This document shows positions 44,024 through 55,435 of a DNA stretch of 64,000 bases, one piece after another (positions within the stretch are counted from its first letter, which is position 1; every line of letters begins with the position of its first letter). The DNA lies in contig NZ_CP093443.1 of the NCBI RefSeq assembly GCF_026168515.1, forward strand, positions 1,302,001-1,366,000, given 5' to 3'. A program made the translations under genes and the position numbers. The notes under the pieces are model-generated. The model worked only from the letters and a program-made list of their open reading frames with translations. It did not search any database and had not been told where the DNA came from. The stretch is from Brevibacterium spongiae (GTDB taxonomy: Bacteria; Actinomycetota; Actinomycetes; Actinomycetales; Brevibacteriaceae).

Positions 44024-44316
44024 GGTACGTGACTGATTGTGTTATCTGCGTCGTCGAACGCTCCTGCCGGGCATTCTGTGAGCCTCGGATCCCATGTGAG
44101 AATTCGTCGATGCAGGCCGCCGAGATGTCGAATCTGCGCCGCAGCGTCCTTGCGACACACCCGAGTGCAGGGGTCGACAGCTCGCGTGGTTACTGGCATC
44201 GGGAGCCAAGCTTCACCCGGTGTTCAGTCGGATATGTCCCACGGTTCACAGACATGAGTGCGCTCATGGCCGGTATTGGGAATTAGGTCTATCGAGAAGC
44301 AAATGGAGAACGCTTA

Positions 44317-44691
44317 GTGCCGACAATCCAGCAGCTCGTCCGCAAGGGACGGCATGTCAATACAGCAGGATCCGACGCTCCTGCCCTCAAGGGCAGCCCG
44401 CAGCGTCGTGGAGTGTGCACCCGTGTGTACACCACTACCCCCAAGAAGCCGAACTCGGCTCTTCGCAAGGTCGCTCGTGTCAAGCTTTCGAGCCAGATCG
44501 AAGTGACCGCCTACATCCCGGGCGAGGGACACAACCTGCAGGAGCACTCGATCGTGCTCGTGCGCGGTGGCCGCGTCAAGGATCTGCCCGGTGTTCGCTA
44601 CCGGATCGTCCGCGGTTCGCTCGACACCCAGGGCGTCAAGGGCCGCCAGCAGGCCCGCAGCAAGTACGGTGCGAAGAGGGAGAAGAAGTAA
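44317..44691 (+). CDS. rpsL: Small ribosomal subunit protein uS12
   Basis: uS12 lies at the decoding centre. The 124-aa product has [12 protein letters not shown] at the start, [16 protein letters not shown] and [17 protein letters not shown]. The two lysines at which streptomycin-resistance changes occur are wild type. Start GTG 44317 follows TGGAGAA; the stop overlaps rpsG by one base. Confidence 0.97.
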   Translation: MPTIQQLVRKGRHVNTAGSDAPALKGSPQRRGVCTRVYTTTPKKPNSALRKVARVKLSSQIEVTAYIPGEGHNLQEHSIVLVRGGRVKDLPGVRYRIVRGSLDTQGVKGRQQARSKYGAKREKK

Positions 44692-45161
44692 TGCCACGTA
44701 AAGGTCCTGCACCCAAGCGACCGATCGTCGTTGACCCGGTCTTCAGCTCACCGCTCGTCACGCAGCTGATCAACAAGATCCTGCTCGACGGCAAGCGTTC
44801 GACCGCGGAACGCATCGTCTACGGTGCCCTCGAAGGCACCCGCGAGAAGAACGGCAACGATCCCGTTGTCAACCTGAAGAAGGCTCTCGACAACATCCGT
44901 CCGTCCCTCGAGGTCCGCTCCCGCCGCGTCGGCGGTGCGACCTACCAGGTGCCGGTGGATGTTCGCCCGACTCGTTCGACCACCCTGGCTCTGCGGTGGC
45001 TGGTGGGCTACGCCCGCCAGCGTCGTGAGAAGACCATGACCGAACGACTCATGAACGAGATCCTCGATGCCGCCAACGGCCTCGGTGCTGCAGTCAAGCG
45101 CCGCGAGGACACTCACAAGATGGCCGAGTCCAACAAGGCCTTCGCCCACTACCGCTGGTAA
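44691..45161 (+). CDS. rpsG: Small ribosomal subunit protein uS7
   Basis: uS7 initiates 16S 3'-domain assembly. The 156-aa product starts [20 protein letters not shown] and has the family segment [20 protein letters not shown]. The ATG shares a base with the rpsL stop codon (TAATG). The length is standard. Confidence 0.97.
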   Translation: MPRKGPAPKRPIVVDPVFSSPLVTQLINKILLDGKRSTAERIVYGALEGTREKNGNDPVVNLKKALDNIRPSLEVRSRRVGGATYQVPVDVRPTRSTTLALRWLVGYARQRREKTMTERLMNEILDAANGLGAAVKRREDTHKMAESNKAFAHYRW

Positions 45162-45260
45162 TCGCCTTTCCGGCTGCCTGGTCGGCGGACCTCGTCCGCG
45201 AGAGCTGTCGACCGGGCAGCAGGGGGAGTCGAGCAAATCATCGATTGAGAGAGAGATACC

Positions 45261-47366
45261 GTGGCACTTGACGTGCTCACCGACCTGAACAAGGTCCGCA
45301 ATATCGGCATCATGGCGCACATCGATGCCGGTAAGACAACTACGACCGAACGCATCCTCTTCTACACCGGCGTGAACTACAAGATGGGCGAGACCCACGA
45401 CGGCGCCGGCACGATGGACTGGATGGACCAGGAGAAGGAACGCGGCATCACGATCACGTCGGCCGCGACGACCTGCTACTGGGACGAAAACCAGATCAAC
45501 ATCATCGATACGCCGGGCCACGTCGACTTCACGGTCGAGGTTGAGCGCTCACTTCGCGTCCTCGACGGTGCCGTCGCAGTGTTCGACGGCAAGGAAGGTG
45601 TCGAGCCGCAGTCGGAGACCGTGTGGCGTCAGGCTGACAAGTACGATGTCCCGCGCGTCTGCTTCGTCAACAAGATGGACAAGCTCGGTGCCGACTTCTA
45701 CTTCACAGTGCAGACGATCAAGGATCGCCTCGGTGCCAAGCCGCTGGTCATCCAGCTGCCGATCGGTGCTGAGAGTGAATTCGCCGGTGTCGTCGACCTG
45801 CTTGAGATGAAGGCCTACACCTGGCCGGACGAGTCCAAGATGGGTCAGGACATGACCGAGATCGAGATCCCCGAGGATCTCAAGGAAAAGGCCGTCGAGT
45901 ACCGCGCGCAGCTCGTCGAGGACGTCGCCGAGAGCTCGGAAGAGCTCATGGACAAGTACCTCGAGGGCGAAGAGCTCACGACTGCCGACGTCAAGGCCGG
46001 TATCCGCGAACTCGTCATCAAGTCCGAGGCCTTCCCGGTCATGTGCGGTTCCGCGTACAAGAACAAGGGCGTCCAGCCCATGCTCGACGCGGTCATCGAC
46101 TACCTGCCTTCGCCGCTCGATGTGCCCCCGATGATCGGGCACAACCCGAGCAACGACGAAGAGGAACTCACCCGCAAGCCTTCGCAGGACGAGCCCTTCT
46201 CGGCTCTGGCCTTCAAGGTGGCTTCGCACCCGTTCTTCGGTTCGCTGACCTATGTCCGCGTGTACTCCGGTCACGTGAAGTCCGGCGAGCAGGTGCTCAA
46301 CACCACCTCGGGCAAGAAGGAACGCGTCGGCAAGCTCTTCCAGATGCACTCCAACAAGGAGAACCCTGTGGAAGAGGCCTTCGCCGGCCATATCTACGCC
46401 TTCATCGGTCTCAAGGAGACCACGACGGGTGACACTCTCAGCGATCCGGCGAACCCGATCGCCCTCGAGTCGATGACTTTCCCGGAGCCTGTGATCTCCG
46501 TGGCCATCGAGCCGAAGACGAAGAGCGACCAGGAGAAGCTGTCGTCGGCGATCCAGAAGTTCGTCAAGGAAGACCCGACCTACCAGGTCGAGCTCGACGA
46601 GGAGACCGGTCAGACGGTCATCCGCGGAATGGGCGAACTCCACCTCGACATCCTCGTCGACCGTATGCGTCGTGAGTTCAAGGTCGAGGCGAACGTCGGC
46701 AAGCCGCAGGTCGCCTACCGTGAGACCATCCGCCGCACTGTCGAAAAGTACGATTACACCCACAAGAAGCAGACGGGTGGATCGGGACAGTTCGCGAAGG
46801 TCCAGGTCACCTTCGAGCCTCTCGAGGTCGAAGGCGATACGATTTACGAGTTCGAGAATGCCATCACGGGCGGACGCGTTCCGCGCGAGTACATTCCGAG
46901 CGTCGACGCCGGCATCCAGGACGCCATGCAGCTCGGTGCCCTCGCCGGTTACCCGATGGTCGGCGTCAAGGCCACTCTGGTCGACGGCGCCTACCACGAT
47001 GTCGACTCTTCGGAGATGGCATTCAAGATCGCCGGTTCGATGGTCTTCAAGGAGGCCGTCCAGCGGGCGAACCCGGTTCTTCTCGAGCCGGTCATGGACG
47101 TCGAGGTGCGTACCCCTGAGGAATACATGGGTGACGTCATCGGCGACCTGAATTCCCGGCGTGGACAGATTCAGTCGATGGACGACGCTTCCGGCGTGAA
47201 GGTCGTCAAGGCTGTGGTCCCGCTGTCGGAGATGTTCGGTTACATCGGTGATCTGCGGTCGAAGACCCAGGGCCGTGCGGTGTACTCGATGACTTTCTCC
47301 AGCTATGCGGAGGTCCCGAAGGCTGTTGCCGAGGAGATCATCCAGAAGGTGCGCGGCGGAGAGTAA
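45261..47366 (+). CDS. fusA: Elongation factor G
   Basis: The 701-aa translocation GTPase. P-loop [20 protein letters not shown], switch II region [20 protein letters not shown], and NKMD for guanine recognition. The five-domain length is normal. Start GTG 45261 follows GAGAGAG; the gene lies 99 bp after rpsG. Confidence 0.97.
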   Translation: MALDVLTDLNKVRNIGIMAHIDAGKTTTTERILFYTGVNYKMGETHDGAGTMDWMDQEKERGITITSAATTCYWDENQINIIDTPGHVDFTVEVERSLRVLDGAVAVFDGKEGVEPQSETVWRQADKYDVPRVCFVNKMDKLGADFYFTVQTIKDRLGAKPLVIQLPIGAESEFAGVVDLLEMKAYTWPDESKMGQDMTEIEIPEDLKEKAVEYRAQLVEDVAESSEELMDKYLEGEELTTADVKAGIRELVIKSEAFPVMCGSAYKNKGVQPMLDAVIDYLPSPLDVPPMIGHNPSNDEEELTRKPSQDEPFSALAFKVASHPFFGSLTYVRVYSGHVKSGEQVLNTTSGKKERVGKLFQMHSNKENPVEEAFAGHIYAFIGLKETTTGDTLSDPANPIALESMTFPEPVISVAIEPKTKSDQEKLSSAIQKFVKEDPTYQVELDEETGQTVIRGMGELHLDILVDRMRREFKVEANVGKPQVAYRETIRRTVEKYDYTHKKQTGGSGQFAKVQVTFEPLEVEGDTIYEFENAITGGRVPREYIPSVDAGIQDAMQLGALAGYPMVGVKATLVDGAYHDVDSSEMAFKIAGSMVFKEAVQRANPVLLEPVMDVEVRTPEEYMGDVIGDLNSRRGQIQSMDDASGVKVVKAVVPLSEMFGYIGDLRSKTQGRAVYSMTFSSYAEVPKAVAEEIIQKVRGGE

Positions 47367-47436
47367 TCTCCGGAATCCGGTCGCCCCGGTGATCAAGAAC
47401 ATGATCATCGGAATGAAAGATAACCAACAAAAGGTC

Positions 47437-47459
47437 TAAGATATGAACCGCATATCTTA
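47437..47459. promoter_or_regulatory. AT-rich inverted repeat upstream of tuf
   Basis: TAAGATATG (47437-47445) and CATATCTTA (47451-47459) are perfect inverted repeats around AACCG. The 9-bp arms are AT-rich in a GC-rich chromosome and end 11 bp before the tuf ribosome binding site. It could be an RNA hairpin or a protein-binding site near an internal tuf promoter. Confidence 0.65.
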
Positions 47460-47482
47460 TGACAACCACGAGGAGGAACCCA

Positions 47483-48676
47483 GTGGCAAAGGCTAGTTTC
47501 GAACGGACTAAGCCGCACGTCAACATCGGCACCATCGGCCACGTTGACCACGGAAAGACCACCCTGACCGCCGCGATCACCAAGGTCCTGGCGGATCAGT
47601 ACCCGGATCTCAATGAGGCACGCGCCTTCGACCAGGTCGACAACGCACCTGAGGAGAAGGAGCGCGGCATCACCATCAACGTCTCGCACGTTGAGTACCA
47701 GACGGAGAAGCGTCACTACGCTCACGTCGATGCCCCGGGTCACGCTGACTACGTGAAGAACATGATCACCGGTGCTGCCCAGATGGACGGTGCGATCCTC
47801 GTTGTCGCCGCTACCGACGGTCCGATGCCCCAGACCCGTGAGCACGTCCTGCTCGCTCGTCAGGTCGGCGTCCCCTACATCGTCGTGGCGCTGAACAAGT
47901 CGGACATGGTCGAAGACGAAGAGCTCCTCGAGCTCGTCGAATTCGAGGTTCGCGATCTGCTCTCCAGCCAGGAATTCGACGGAGACAACGCTCCTGTCAT
48001 CCAGGTGTCCGCTCTCAAGGCGCTGGAAGGCGACGAGAAGTGGGTCAAGAGCGTTCAGGATCTCATGGCTGCCGTCGATGACAACGTTCCGGAGCCGGAG
48101 CGCGATGTCGACAAGCCGTTCCTCATGCCCGTCGAGGACGTCTTCACGATCACCGGTCGTGGAACCGTCGTCACCGGTCGTGTCGAGCGCGGCGTGCTCC
48201 TGCCGAACGACGAAATCGAAATCGTCGGCATCAAGGAGAAGTCGTCCAAGACGACCGTCACCGCTATCGAGATGTTCCGCAAGACTCTGCCGGATGCCCG
48301 CGCAGGTGAGAACGTCGGTCTGCTCCTCCGCGGCACCAAGCGCGAGGATGTTGAGCGCGGTCAGGTCATCGTGAAGCCGGGTTCGATCACTCCGCACACC
48401 AAGTTCGAGGCTCAGGTCTACATCCTGAGCAAGGACGAGGGCGGACGTCACAACCCGTTCTACTCGAACTACCGTCCGCAGTTCTACTTCCGGACCACGG
48501 ACGTCACCGGCGTCATCACGCTGCCCGAGGGCACCGAGATGGTCATGCCCGGCGACAACACCGATATGTCGGTCGAGCTCATCCAGCCGATCGCCATGGA
48601 GGACGGCCTCCGCTTCGCAATCCGCGAAGGCGGCCGCACCGTCGGCGCCGGTCGAGTCACCAAGATCACCGCCTGA
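47483..48676 (+). CDS. tuf: Elongation factor Tu
   Basis: The 397-aa GTPase that delivers aminoacyl-tRNA. P-loop [20 protein letters not shown], switch [22 protein letters not shown]. Start GTG 47483 follows AGGAGG (47471-47476); an in-frame ATG eight codons earlier is rejected. Length normal. A terminator follows. Confidence 0.97.
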   Translation: MAKASFERTKPHVNIGTIGHVDHGKTTLTAAITKVLADQYPDLNEARAFDQVDNAPEEKERGITINVSHVEYQTEKRHYAHVDAPGHADYVKNMITGAAQMDGAILVVAATDGPMPQTREHVLLARQVGVPYIVVALNKSDMVEDEELLELVEFEVRDLLSSQEFDGDNAPVIQVSALKALEGDEKWVKSVQDLMAAVDDNVPEPERDVDKPFLMPVEDVFTITGRGTVVTGRVERGVLLPNDEIEIVGIKEKSSKTTVTAIEMFRKTLPDARAGENVGLLLRGTKREDVERGQVIVKPGSITPHTKFEAQVYILSKDEGGRHNPFYSNYRPQFYFRTTDVTGVITLPEGTEMVMPGDNTDMSVELIQPIAMEDGLRFAIREGGRTVGAGRVTKITA

Positions 48677-48702
48677 TCTGACTCACTGAGCACCACAGGT
48701 TG

Positions 48703-48733
48703 GGGTCGCAGTCCTTCGGGACTGCGGCCCTTT
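48703..48733 (+). terminator. Terminator after tuf
   Basis: Stem GGGTCGCAGTCC (48703-48714) pairs with GGACTGCGGCCC (48719-48730) around TTCG, followed by TTTCC. One mismatch in the lower stem. Confidence 0.85.
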
Positions 48734-49232
48734 CCTCATTCACCAGCCAGCGTCACGTGAATCGCATGGTGTTTTGATTTCGGTATGCCTCTGGAGAAGG
48801 TCGTCACCCCAGCGGCAGTGCAGGCGGGGGAGTTGGTGAGGGCACGACCGCGGCTCGGAGATTCAGTTCGAAGTCCGTCGTGTCCTTGAGAGATCCCTCA
48901 CAGGCACCGTTCCGGGAATTGCGCGCGTGAAGTGCTATATGACAAGATAGTGAGGTTGCGTTTTGGGCGTTGACCCCTGCACTGCGGTAGAGATACCGCG
49001 AACAGCCTGAAACACTATCGGATCGATGAATCTGCACCATGCGGGTTCGGACCGAGCAGCCAATGAGTAGAAGCGCCGTCGGCGTCCGGGTCGGAGTTGT
49101 GAGATTTTCTCCGTCAGGAACAGCCGACACGCCCGACCTCGGGGGTCGGTCATGGTCAGCCGGCACAGACGGCAGTCGCCTTCGGGTGCTGCGAGTTGAT
49201 GGCCGGAAGCAACTAAAGAAAGAGACGACGCC
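48734..49232 (+). promoter_or_regulatory. S10 operon upstream region and leader
   Basis: About 500 bp without a supported gene. A possible promoter has TTGACC (48970-48975) and GATACC (48992-48997) at 16-bp spacing. This leaves about 230 nt of leader before rpsJ, including short dyads such as GACCTCGGGGGTC near 49136, but no family leader structure is assigned. Minus-strand open frames here continue antisense through rpsJ and look like GC-rich shadows. Confidence 0.35.
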
Positions 49233-49541
49233 ATGGCGGGACAGAAGATCCGCATTCGGCTCAAGTCGTACGACCACGCTGTGATTGACAGTGCCGCACG
49301 CAAGATCGTGGACACCGTCACTCGCGCAGGTGCGACTGTTGTGGGCCCCGTGCCGTTGCCGACGGAGAAGAACGTGTACTGCGTCATCCGTTCGCCGCAC
49401 AAGTACAAGGACAGCCGTGAGCATTTCGAAATGCGCACGCACAAGCGTCTGATCGACATCGTCGACCCGACGCCGAAGGCCGTCGATTCGCTCATGCGAC
49501 TCGACCTCGCTGACGACGTCAACATCGAGATCAAGCTCTAA
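49233..49541 (+). CDS. rpsJ: Small ribosomal subunit protein uS10
   Basis: The 102-aa first gene of the S10 operon; uS10 also acts in NusB-dependent antitermination. [40 protein letters not shown] and [10 protein letters not shown] are typical. The ATG follows AAAGAAAGAG. Confidence 0.96.
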   Translation: MAGQKIRIRLKSYDHAVIDSAARKIVDTVTRAGATVVGPVPLPTEKNVYCVIRSPHKYKDSREHFEMRTHKRLIDIVDPTPKAVDSLMRLDLADDVNIEIKL

Positions 49542-49552
49542 GGGAGGCAGCA

Positions 49553-50227
49553 ATGGCGAACACTCGTTCATCGGCTCTCCCGACTACCCGCAAGGTCAAG
49601 GGCCTTCTGGGAACCAAGCTGGGTATGACCCAGGTCTGGGATGAGCAGAACAACCTCGTTCCGGTGACCGTCGTGGCCACCGGAAACAACGTCGTGACCC
49701 AGATCCGCAATGAGGAAACCGATGGTTACCCCGCATTGCAGATCGCGTTCGGCGAGATCGATCCTCGCAAGGTCAACAAGCCGACTGCAGGCCACTTCGA
49801 GAAGGCCGGCGTGACCCCACGTCGTCACCTCGTCGAGCTGCGCACTGCAGACGCTGCTGACTACGCACTCGGCCAGGAACTCGGCGTCGATTCGTTCGAA
49901 GCCGGAGTCAAGGTCGATGTGACCGCGAAGACCAAGGGCAAGGGAACCGCCGGTGTCATGAAGCGTCACGGCTTCGCCGGTGTCGGTGCCTCCCACGGTC
50001 AGCACCGCAACCACCGCAAGCCAGGTTCGATCGGCGGAGCCGCTACACCTGGTCGCGTGTTCAAGGGTATGCGCATGGCCGGCCGTATGGGCGCTGTCAA
50101 GCACACCACCCAGAACCTCACGATCCACGCCGTGGACAGCGAGAACAACTTCCTGCTCATCAAGGGTGCCGTCCCCGGCCCCAAGGGTGGAGTCGTCCTC
50201 GTTCGCTCGGCCGTGAAGGAGGCCTGA
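49553..50227 (+). CDS. rplC: Large ribosomal subunit protein uL3
   Basis: The 224-aa product contacts the peptidyl transferase centre. [20 protein letters not shown] at the start and [20 protein letters not shown] then [20 protein letters not shown] are the conserved signature. An AGGGAGGCAGCA binding site precedes the ATG. Confidence 0.97.
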   Translation: MANTRSSALPTTRKVKGLLGTKLGMTQVWDEQNNLVPVTVVATGNNVVTQIRNEETDGYPALQIAFGEIDPRKVNKPTAGHFEKAGVTPRRHLVELRTADAADYALGQELGVDSFEAGVKVDVTAKTKGKGTAGVMKRHGFAGVGASHGQHRNHRKPGSIGGAATPGRVFKGMRMAGRMGAVKHTTQNLTIHAVDSENNFLLIKGAVPGPKGGVVLVRSAVKEA

Positions 50228-50232
50228 ACGTA

Positions 50233-50886
50233 ATGACTGATGTCAAGACAGTCGACGTCATCGATGCCGCTGGTGCCAAGTCCGGTTCCGTTGAACTGCC
50301 CGCCGAGGTCTTCGGCGTGGACGCCAACGTGCCGCTGATCCACCAGGTCGTCGTGGCGCAGCTTGCTGCGGCCCGTCAGGGTACGCACAAGACGAAGACC
50401 CGCTCCGAGGTCCGCGGCGGCGGTCGCAAGCCGTACCGTCAGAAGGGAACCGGTAACGCCCGCCAGGGTTCGATCCGTGCTCCTCAGTACAACGGCGGCG
50501 GCATCGTGCACGGACCGGTTCCGCGCGACTACTCGCAGCGGACGCCCAAGAAGATGAAGGCCGCCGCTCTGCGCGGTGCCCTGTCTGACCGTGCACGCCT
50601 CGATCAGGTCTTCGTGATGAAGAATCTGGTCACCGGCGACGCACCGTCGACCAAGCAGGCGAAGGCCGCACTGGCCGGCCTGTCCGACCGTAAGAACACC
50701 CTCGTGGTGCTCGATCGCGACGACGAGCTCACCTACCTGAGCGTGCGCAACCTGCCGCATGTCCACGTGCTCACCTTCGATCAGCTCAACACCTACGATG
50801 TGCTGATCTCCGATGACATCGTGTTCACCGAGGCAGCGCTGCAGTCGTTCCTGAGCGGCAACCGCAAATCGGAGGACGCATCATGA
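50233..50886 (+). CDS. rplD: Large ribosomal subunit protein uL4
   Basis: The 217-aa product lines the peptide exit tunnel. The extended loop sequence [20 protein letters not shown] is conserved. It starts 5 bp after rplC and overlaps rplW by 4 nt. Confidence 0.96.
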   Translation: MTDVKTVDVIDAAGAKSGSVELPAEVFGVDANVPLIHQVVVAQLAAARQGTHKTKTRSEVRGGGRKPYRQKGTGNARQGSIRAPQYNGGGIVHGPVPRDYSQRTPKKMKAAALRGALSDRARLDQVFVMKNLVTGDAPSTKQAKAALAGLSDRKNTLVVLDRDDELTYLSVRNLPHVHVLTFDQLNTYDVLISDDIVFTEAALQSFLSGNRKSEDAS

Positions 50887-51182
50887 GTCTGAACTTCAAG
50901 GACCCGCGCGACATCATCGTCGCACCGGTCGTCTCGGAGAAGACGTACAGCCTGATGGACGAGGGAAAGTACACCTTCCTCGTCGACCAGGACTCGAACA
51001 AGACCGAGATCAAGCAAGCCATTGAATCGATCTTCGATGTGCAGGTCGCCAAGGTGAACACCCTGAATCGTCAGGGCAAGCGCCGCCGCACTCGCACCGG
51101 TTGGGGAAAGCGCAAGGACACCAAGCGTGCCATTGTCGCCCTCAAGGACGGATCGATCGACATCTTCGGTGGATCGCTCTAA
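50883..51182 (+). CDS. rplW: Large ribosomal subunit protein uL23
   Basis: The 99-aa product lies at the exit tunnel mouth and docks SRP and trigger factor. [20 protein letters not shown] and [20 protein letters not shown] are typical. The ATGA overlap with rplD indicates coupling. Confidence 0.95.
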   Translation: MSLNFKDPRDIIVAPVVSEKTYSLMDEGKYTFLVDQDSNKTEIKQAIESIFDVQVAKVNTLNRQGKRRRTRTGWGKRKDTKRAIVALKDGSIDIFGGSL

Positions 51183-51212
51183 GCGATCCTTCGTCAAAGA
51201 AGGACAAGACTC

Positions 51213-52049
51213 ATGGGAATCCGTAAGCACAAGCCGACGACCCCGGGCCGCCGTGGCTCGTCGGTCGCCGACTTCGTCGAAGTGACCCGGTCTACACCGG
51301 AGAAGTCGCTTCTGCGCCCGCTGCCCAAGCGCGGCGGACGCAACAGCCAGGGACGCGTGACCACTCGCCATCAGGGCGGCGGTCACAAGCGTCAGTACCG
51401 TGTCATCGACTTCCGCCGCCATGACAAAGATGGCGTTCCGGCGAAGGTCGCACACATCGAATATGACCCGAACCGTACGGCTCGCATCGCTCTGCTGCAC
51501 TACGCAGACGGAGAGAAGCGCTACATCATCGCCCCGCAGAACCTCAAGCAGGGTGCACAGGTGGAAGCCGGTCCGGGTGCAGACATCAAGCCGGGCAACA
51601 ACCTTGCCCTGCGCAACATCCCAGTCGGCACCGTGGTGCACGCAGTTGAAATGCGTCCCGGTGGCGGTGCCAAGATCGCCCGTTCTGCCGGTTCATCCGT
51701 GCAGCTCGTGGCGAAGTACGGCCGTTTCGCACAGCTGCGGATGCCTTCGGGCGAAATCCGCAACGTCGATGCGCGCTGCCGTGCCACCGTCGGCGAGGTC
51801 GGCAATGCCGAGCAGTCGAACATCAGCTGGGGCAAGGCAGGCCGCATGCGTTGGAAGGGCAAGCGCCCATCCGTCCGCGGTGTCGTGATGAACCCGATCG
51901 ATCACCCGCATGGTGGTGGCGAGGGCCGTACTTCGGGTGGTCGTCACCCAGTCAGCCCGTGGGGTCAGTTGGAGGGCCGCACACGCCGGCCGAACAAAGA
52001 GAGCGACAAGTACATCGTGCGCCGTCGCCGGACCGGCAAGAAGCGCTGA
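51213..52049 (+). CDS. rplB: Large ribosomal subunit protein uL2
   Basis: The 278-aa product is essential for subunit joining and peptidyl transfer. [20 protein letters not shown] and the C-terminal [20 protein letters not shown] are diagnostic. AGAAGGACAAGACTC precedes the ATG. Confidence 0.97.
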   Translation: MGIRKHKPTTPGRRGSSVADFVEVTRSTPEKSLLRPLPKRGGRNSQGRVTTRHQGGGHKRQYRVIDFRRHDKDGVPAKVAHIEYDPNRTARIALLHYADGEKRYIIAPQNLKQGAQVEAGPGADIKPGNNLALRNIPVGTVVHAVEMRPGGGAKIARSAGSSVQLVAKYGRFAQLRMPSGEIRNVDARCRATVGEVGNAEQSNISWGKAGRMRWKGKRPSVRGVVMNPIDHPHGGGEGRTSGGRHPVSPWGQLEGRTRRPNKESDKYIVRRRRTGKKR

Positions 52050-52064
52050 TTGGAGTACTGACTT

Positions 52065-52346
52065 ATGCCTCGTAGCCTCAAAAAGGGTCCTTTCGTCGAC
52101 GAGCACCTCTACCAGAAGGTTGCTCGCCAGAACGAGAAGAACACCAAAAATGTCATCAAAACATGGTCTCGTCGCTCGATGATCATCCCGGACTTCCTGG
52201 GACACACCATCGCGGTACATGACGGACGCAAGCATGTCCCCGTCTTCATCACTGAGTCGATGGTCGGACACAAGCTCGGCGAGTTCGCACCGACACGGAC
52301 GTTCCGTGGCCACGAAAAGGACGATCGCAAGGGTCGCCGCCGCTGA
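52065..52346 (+). CDS. rpsS: Small ribosomal subunit protein uS19
   Basis: The 93-aa 30S head protein. [40 protein letters not shown] and [18 protein letters not shown] match the family throughout. Confidence 0.97.
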   Translation: MPRSLKKGPFVDEHLYQKVARQNEKNTKNVIKTWSRRSMIIPDFLGHTIAVHDGRKHVPVFITESMVGHKLGEFAPTRTFRGHEKDDRKGRRR

Positions 52347-52388
52347 GGCGGGGCACTCTTTCGATCCTAGATAAGAGAGAAGGAAGCG

Positions 52389-52775
52389 ATGGAAGCCAAG
52401 GCTAAGGCGCGTTACCTGCGCGTCACGCCTCGCAAGGCTCGGCGCGTCATCGACCTCATTCGTGGTCAGCAGGCGACCGAAGCACTTGCAGTGTTGAAGT
52501 TTGCAGAACAGTCGGCATCAGATCCGATTTACAAGCTCGTGGCCTCCGGCATCGCCAATGCGCGTGTCCGGGCCGACGAGGAAGGCGTTGCGTTCGACGA
52601 GAACGAACTGGTCATCTCCGAAGCATTCGTGGACGAGGGACCGACCATGAAGCGGTTCCGTCCGCGTGCCCAGGGTCGCGCTTTTCGCATTGAGAAGCGC
52701 ACCAGCCACGTGACCGTGGTTCTGGCCAGCGGCGACGACCTGCCTCAGCGCAAGAGCCGGAAGGGGAACCGCTAA
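52389..52775 (+). CDS. rplV: Large ribosomal subunit protein uL22
   Basis: The 128-aa tunnel protein. [20 protein letters not shown], the loop [20 protein letters not shown] and RTSHVTVVL are conserved; no insertion or deletion in the loop linked to macrolide resistance is apparent. The stop overlaps the rpsC start by one base. Confidence 0.96.
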   Translation: MEAKAKARYLRVTPRKARRVIDLIRGQQATEALAVLKFAEQSASDPIYKLVASGIANARVRADEEGVAFDENELVISEAFVDEGPTMKRFRPRAQGRAFRIEKRTSHVTVVLASGDDLPQRKSRKGNR

Positions 52776-53590
52776 TGGGCCAGAAGATCAATCCGAACGG
52801 ATTCCGACTCGGAATCACCACGGATCACAAGTCGAAGTGGTTCGCTGACTCGACCAAGCCGGGGCAGCGCTACAAGGACTACGTGCTCGAAGATGTCAAG
52901 ATCCGCGAGATGATGAACACCGGACTCGAACGAGCCGGCATCTCGAAGGTCAACATCGAACGCACGCGTGACCGTGTCCGCGTCGATATCCACACTGCAC
53001 GTCCGGGCATCGTCATCGGACGTCGTGGAGCCGAAGCAGACCGCATCCGCGGTCAGCTCGAAAAGCTCACCGGCAAGCAGATTCAGCTCAACATCCTTGA
53101 GGTGAAGAACCCTGAGATCGACGCTCAGCTCGTCGCGCAGGGCGTTGCCGAACAGCTCGCCAGCCGCGTGGCCTTCCGCCGCGCGATGCGCAAGGCGATC
53201 CAGAGCGCACAGCGTGCCGGTGCCAAGGGCATCCGCGTGCAGTGCTCCGGCCGCCTCGGCGGTGCTGAGATGAGCCGTTCCGAGTTCTACCGCGAAGGCC
53301 GTGTGCCGCTGCACACCCTGCGCGCGAACATCGATTTCGGTCTCCACGAAGCACACACCACATTCGGACGCATCGGCGTCAAGGTGTGGATCTACAAGGG
53401 CGACATGACCGACAAGGAGCTTGCCGCCGAGCAGGCCAAGGCTCCTGCAGCTCGTGGTCCGCGTGGCCGTGGGCGTGGTCGTGGAGGCCGCGGACGTGGT
53501 CAGGAAGGCGCACCGCGCCGAGGCGACCAGGCCCGTAACACTGAGAACAGCGCCGAAGCCCCCGCGGCTGAGGCCGGATCGGAGGGCTGA
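52775..53590 (+). CDS. rpsC: Small ribosomal subunit protein uS3
   Basis: The 271-aa product forms part of the mRNA entry channel. [20 protein letters not shown], the KH-type segment [18 protein letters not shown] and [20 protein letters not shown] are conserved. After about residue 225 comes an Arg/Gly-rich tail ([17 protein letters not shown]) and an acidic end, longer than in E. coli. Confidence 0.97.
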   Translation: MGQKINPNGFRLGITTDHKSKWFADSTKPGQRYKDYVLEDVKIREMMNTGLERAGISKVNIERTRDRVRVDIHTARPGIVIGRRGAEADRIRGQLEKLTGKQIQLNILEVKNPEIDAQLVAQGVAEQLASRVAFRRAMRKAIQSAQRAGAKGIRVQCSGRLGGAEMSRSEFYREGRVPLHTLRANIDFGLHEAHTTFGRIGVKVWIYKGDMTDKELAAEQAKAPAARGPRGRGRGRGGRGRGQEGAPRRGDQARNTENSAEAPAAEAGSEG

Positions 53591-53593
53591 GAT

Positions 53594-54010
53594 ATGTTGA
53601 TCCCTCGTCGAGTGAAATTCCGCAAGCAGCACCACCCCCGTCGGGGCGGCGCCGCCAAGGGAGGCACGACGGTGTCCTTCGGTGACTACGGCATCCAGGC
53701 TCTCGAGCCCGCCTACGTCACCAACCGGCAGATCGAGGCCGCACGTATTGCCATGACGCGCTACATCAAGCGCGGCGGCAAGGTGTGGATCAACATCTAC
53801 CCCGACCACCCGCTGACGAAGAAGCCTGCCGAGACCCGCATGGGTTCCGGTAAGGGATCGCCTGAATGGTGGATCGCCAATGTCAAGCCGGGTCGGGTCA
53901 TGTTCGAACTCGCCGGTGTGTCCGAGGAAGTTGCTCGTGAGGCCCTGCGCCTCGCGATCCACAAGCTTCCGCTGAAGGCCCGTATCGTGGCCCGCGAAGG
54001 TGGTGAGTGA
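53594..54010 (+). CDS. rplP: Large ribosomal subunit protein uL16
   Basis: The 138-aa product contacts the A-site t[43 protein letters not shown] and [16 protein letters not shown] are conserved. It starts 3 bp after rpsC. Confidence 0.97.
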   Translation: MLIPRRVKFRKQHHPRRGGAAKGGTTVSFGDYGIQALEPAYVTNRQIEAARIAMTRYIKRGGKVWINIYPDHPLTKKPAETRMGSGKGSPEWWIANVKPGRVMFELAGVSEEVAREALRLAIHKLPLKARIVAREGGE

Positions 54011-54012
54011 GA

Positions 54013-54264
54013 ATGGCAATCGGTTCGAAGAACCTTTCCATCGACGCACTGGACGGTTTCGACAACGAGCGTCTGCTCGAGGAGCTCAAGAAGGCCAAGG
54101 CCGAGCTGTTCAACCTGCGTTTCCAGTCGGCCACCGGCCAGCTGGAGAGCCACGGTCGCCTCAAGGCCGTGCGTCGCGACATCGCTCGTATCTACACCGT
54201 GCTCAACGAACGGGAGCTGGACATCCGTCCGAACCCCGCTGATGCTAAGGAAGAGGGCAAGTGA
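54013..54264 (+). CDS. rpmC: Large ribosomal subunit protein uL29
   Basis: The 83-aa product has the helical pair [20 protein letters not shown] and [20 protein letters not shown]. The ATG at 54013 is chosen over the in-frame GTG at 54007, which overlaps the rplP stop and has poorer spacing to GGTGG. Confidence 0.93.
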   Translation: MAIGSKNLSIDALDGFDNERLLEELKKAKAELFNLRFQSATGQLESHGRLKAVRRDIARIYTVLNERELDIRPNPADAKEEGK

Positions 54265-54551
54265 TGGCGGAGACCGCGAACACTGAGGCCAATGCTGCGG
54301 AGCGGAACTCCCGCAAGTCAGTACGTGGCTATGTCGTATCCGACAAGATGGACAAGACCATCGTCGTTGAGGTCGAGGAGCGCATGAAGCACCGCCTCTA
54401 CGGCAAGGTCCTGCGCAAGTCGGTCAAGTACAAGGTTCACGATGAGGAAAACACCGCCGGTATCGGCGACTTCGTCCTCGTGGCCGAGACGCGGCCGCTT
54501 TCGGCCGCGAAGCGTTGGCGGCTCGTCGAGATCATCGAACGCGCCAAGTAA
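54264..54551 (+). CDS. rpsQ: Small ribosomal subunit protein uS17
   Basis: The 95-aa OB-fold protein. [40 protein letters not shown] and [20 protein letters not shown] are conserved. The ATG at 54264 shares a base with the rpmC stop; an in-frame GTG three bases earlier is less well placed. Confidence 0.95.
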   Translation: MAETANTEANAAERNSRKSVRGYVVSDKMDKTIVVEVEERMKHRLYGKVLRKSVKYKVHDEENTAGIGDFVLVAETRPLSAAKRWRLVEIIERAK

Positions 54552-54576
54552 CCAACGCCACCCCACCCACCTGGTC

Positions 54577-54607
54577 CCGCCCGCGGTCTCCTGCAGACTG
54601 CGGGCGG
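54577..54607 (+). terminator. Hairpin between the S10 and spc operons
   Basis: CCGCCCGC (54577-54584) pairs with GCGGGCGG (54600-54607), and GGTCT with AGACT extends the stem inside. No T tract follows. It may be a Rho-independent-like terminator or processing hairpin; it lies in the 144-bp gap that separates rpsQ from rplN. Confidence 0.55.
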
Positions 54608-54695
54608 CTACCGGGAACGGGGTGAAATGTCAATGAATCCGTTCCGCAAGGCTCATGTGTATGCGTGAGAACCAGCGCGACGACAGGAGAAAATA

Positions 54696-55064
54696 GTGAT
54701 TCAGCAAGAGTCGCGACTCAAAGTCGCCGACAACACTGGCGCCAAGCAGATCCTGGCCATCAGGATCCTGGGTGGCTCGGGTCGGCGCTACGCCTCGATC
54801 GGTGACACCATCGTGGCAACCGTCAAGGACGCAATCCCCGGCGGAAACGTGAAGAAGGGTGACGTCGTCAAGGCCGTCATCGTTCGCACCGCCAAGGAAC
54901 GCCGTCGTCCCGACGGCTCGTACATCAAGTTCGACGAGAATGCAGCAGTCATCCTCAAGAACGATGAGGAGCCGCGCGGAACCCGTATCTTCGGACCCGT
55001 GGGACGCGAACTCCGCGACAAGAAGTTCATGAAGATCGTCTCCCTGGCACCGGAGGTGTTGTGA
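54696..55064 (+). CDS. rplN: Large ribosomal subunit protein uL14
   Basis: The 122-aa first gene of the spc operon. [20 protein letters not shown] and [20 protein letters not shown] are conserved. Start GTG 54696 follows AGGAGA. Confidence 0.97.
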   Translation: MIQQESRLKVADNTGAKQILAIRILGGSGRRYASIGDTIVATVKDAIPGGNVKKGDVVKAVIVRTAKERRRPDGSYIKFDENAAVILKNDEEPRGTRIFGPVGRELRDKKFMKIVSLAPEVL

Positions 55065-55435
55065 GCATGGCGAACAAGCTCAAGATCAAGAAGGGCGACC
55101 TCGTCCAGGTGATCGCAGGCGCACGCGCCTCACGCGGCGGAGATCGCGGGAAGCAGGGCAAGGTTCTTGCCGTCTACCCCGAACGCAACCGCGTCCTCGT
55201 CGAGGGCGTCAACCGCGTGATCAAGCACAAGAAGGCTACGCAGACTCAGGCCGGCGGCACCGCTGGTGGCCGTGAGACTCACGAAGCCCCCATCCACGTG
55301 TCCAACGTGGCGCTCGTTGATCCCAAGGACAACAAGCCCACCCGCGTCGGATACCGCGAAGAGAGCGTCGAGCGCGACGGTCGCACCAAGACCGTTCGGG
55401 TTCGCTACTCGCGTCGCACCGGGGAGGAGATCTGA
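55061..55435 (+). CDS. rplX: Large ribosomal subunit protein uL24
   Basis: The 124-aa KOW-motif protein starts 50S assembly. [40 protein letters not shown] sequence and RVGYREE are typical. GTG 55061 overlaps the rplN stop; ATG 55067 is an alternative start. GGAGG at 55052-55056 fits either (4 or 10 nt). Confidence 0.94.
   Translation: MSMANKLKIKKGDLVQVIAGARASRGGDRGKQGKVLAVYPERNRVLVEGVNRVIKHKKATQTQAGGTAGGRETHEAPIHVSNVALVDPKDNKPTRVGYREESVERDGRTKTVRVRYSRRTGEEI

Larger units (their letters stand above)
43874..44316. other. 443-bp region between divergent furA and rpsL
   Basis: The region holds the furA promoter at one end and the rpsL promoter at 43994-44023. The rest is an unusually long rpsL leader of roughly 285 nt with no supported gene. 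A plus-strand open frame of about 110 codons (43948-44286) crosses the promoter and has no ribosome binding site or recognisable features. Confidence 0.6.

Noticed and set aside
43948..44286. 112-codon plus-strand open frame before rpsL
   Set aside because: It crosses the rpsL promoter, lacks a ribosome binding site and has no recognisable features.
48804..49571. 255-codon minus-strand open frame between tuf and rpsJ
   Set aside because: It runs antisense through all of rpsJ and has no conserved motif.
54627..54668. 13-codon open frame (MSMNPFRKAHVYA) before rplN, a possible leader peptide
   Set aside because: It follows a GGGGTGA-like sequence but is too short to support without conservation; no attenuator structure is evident after it.
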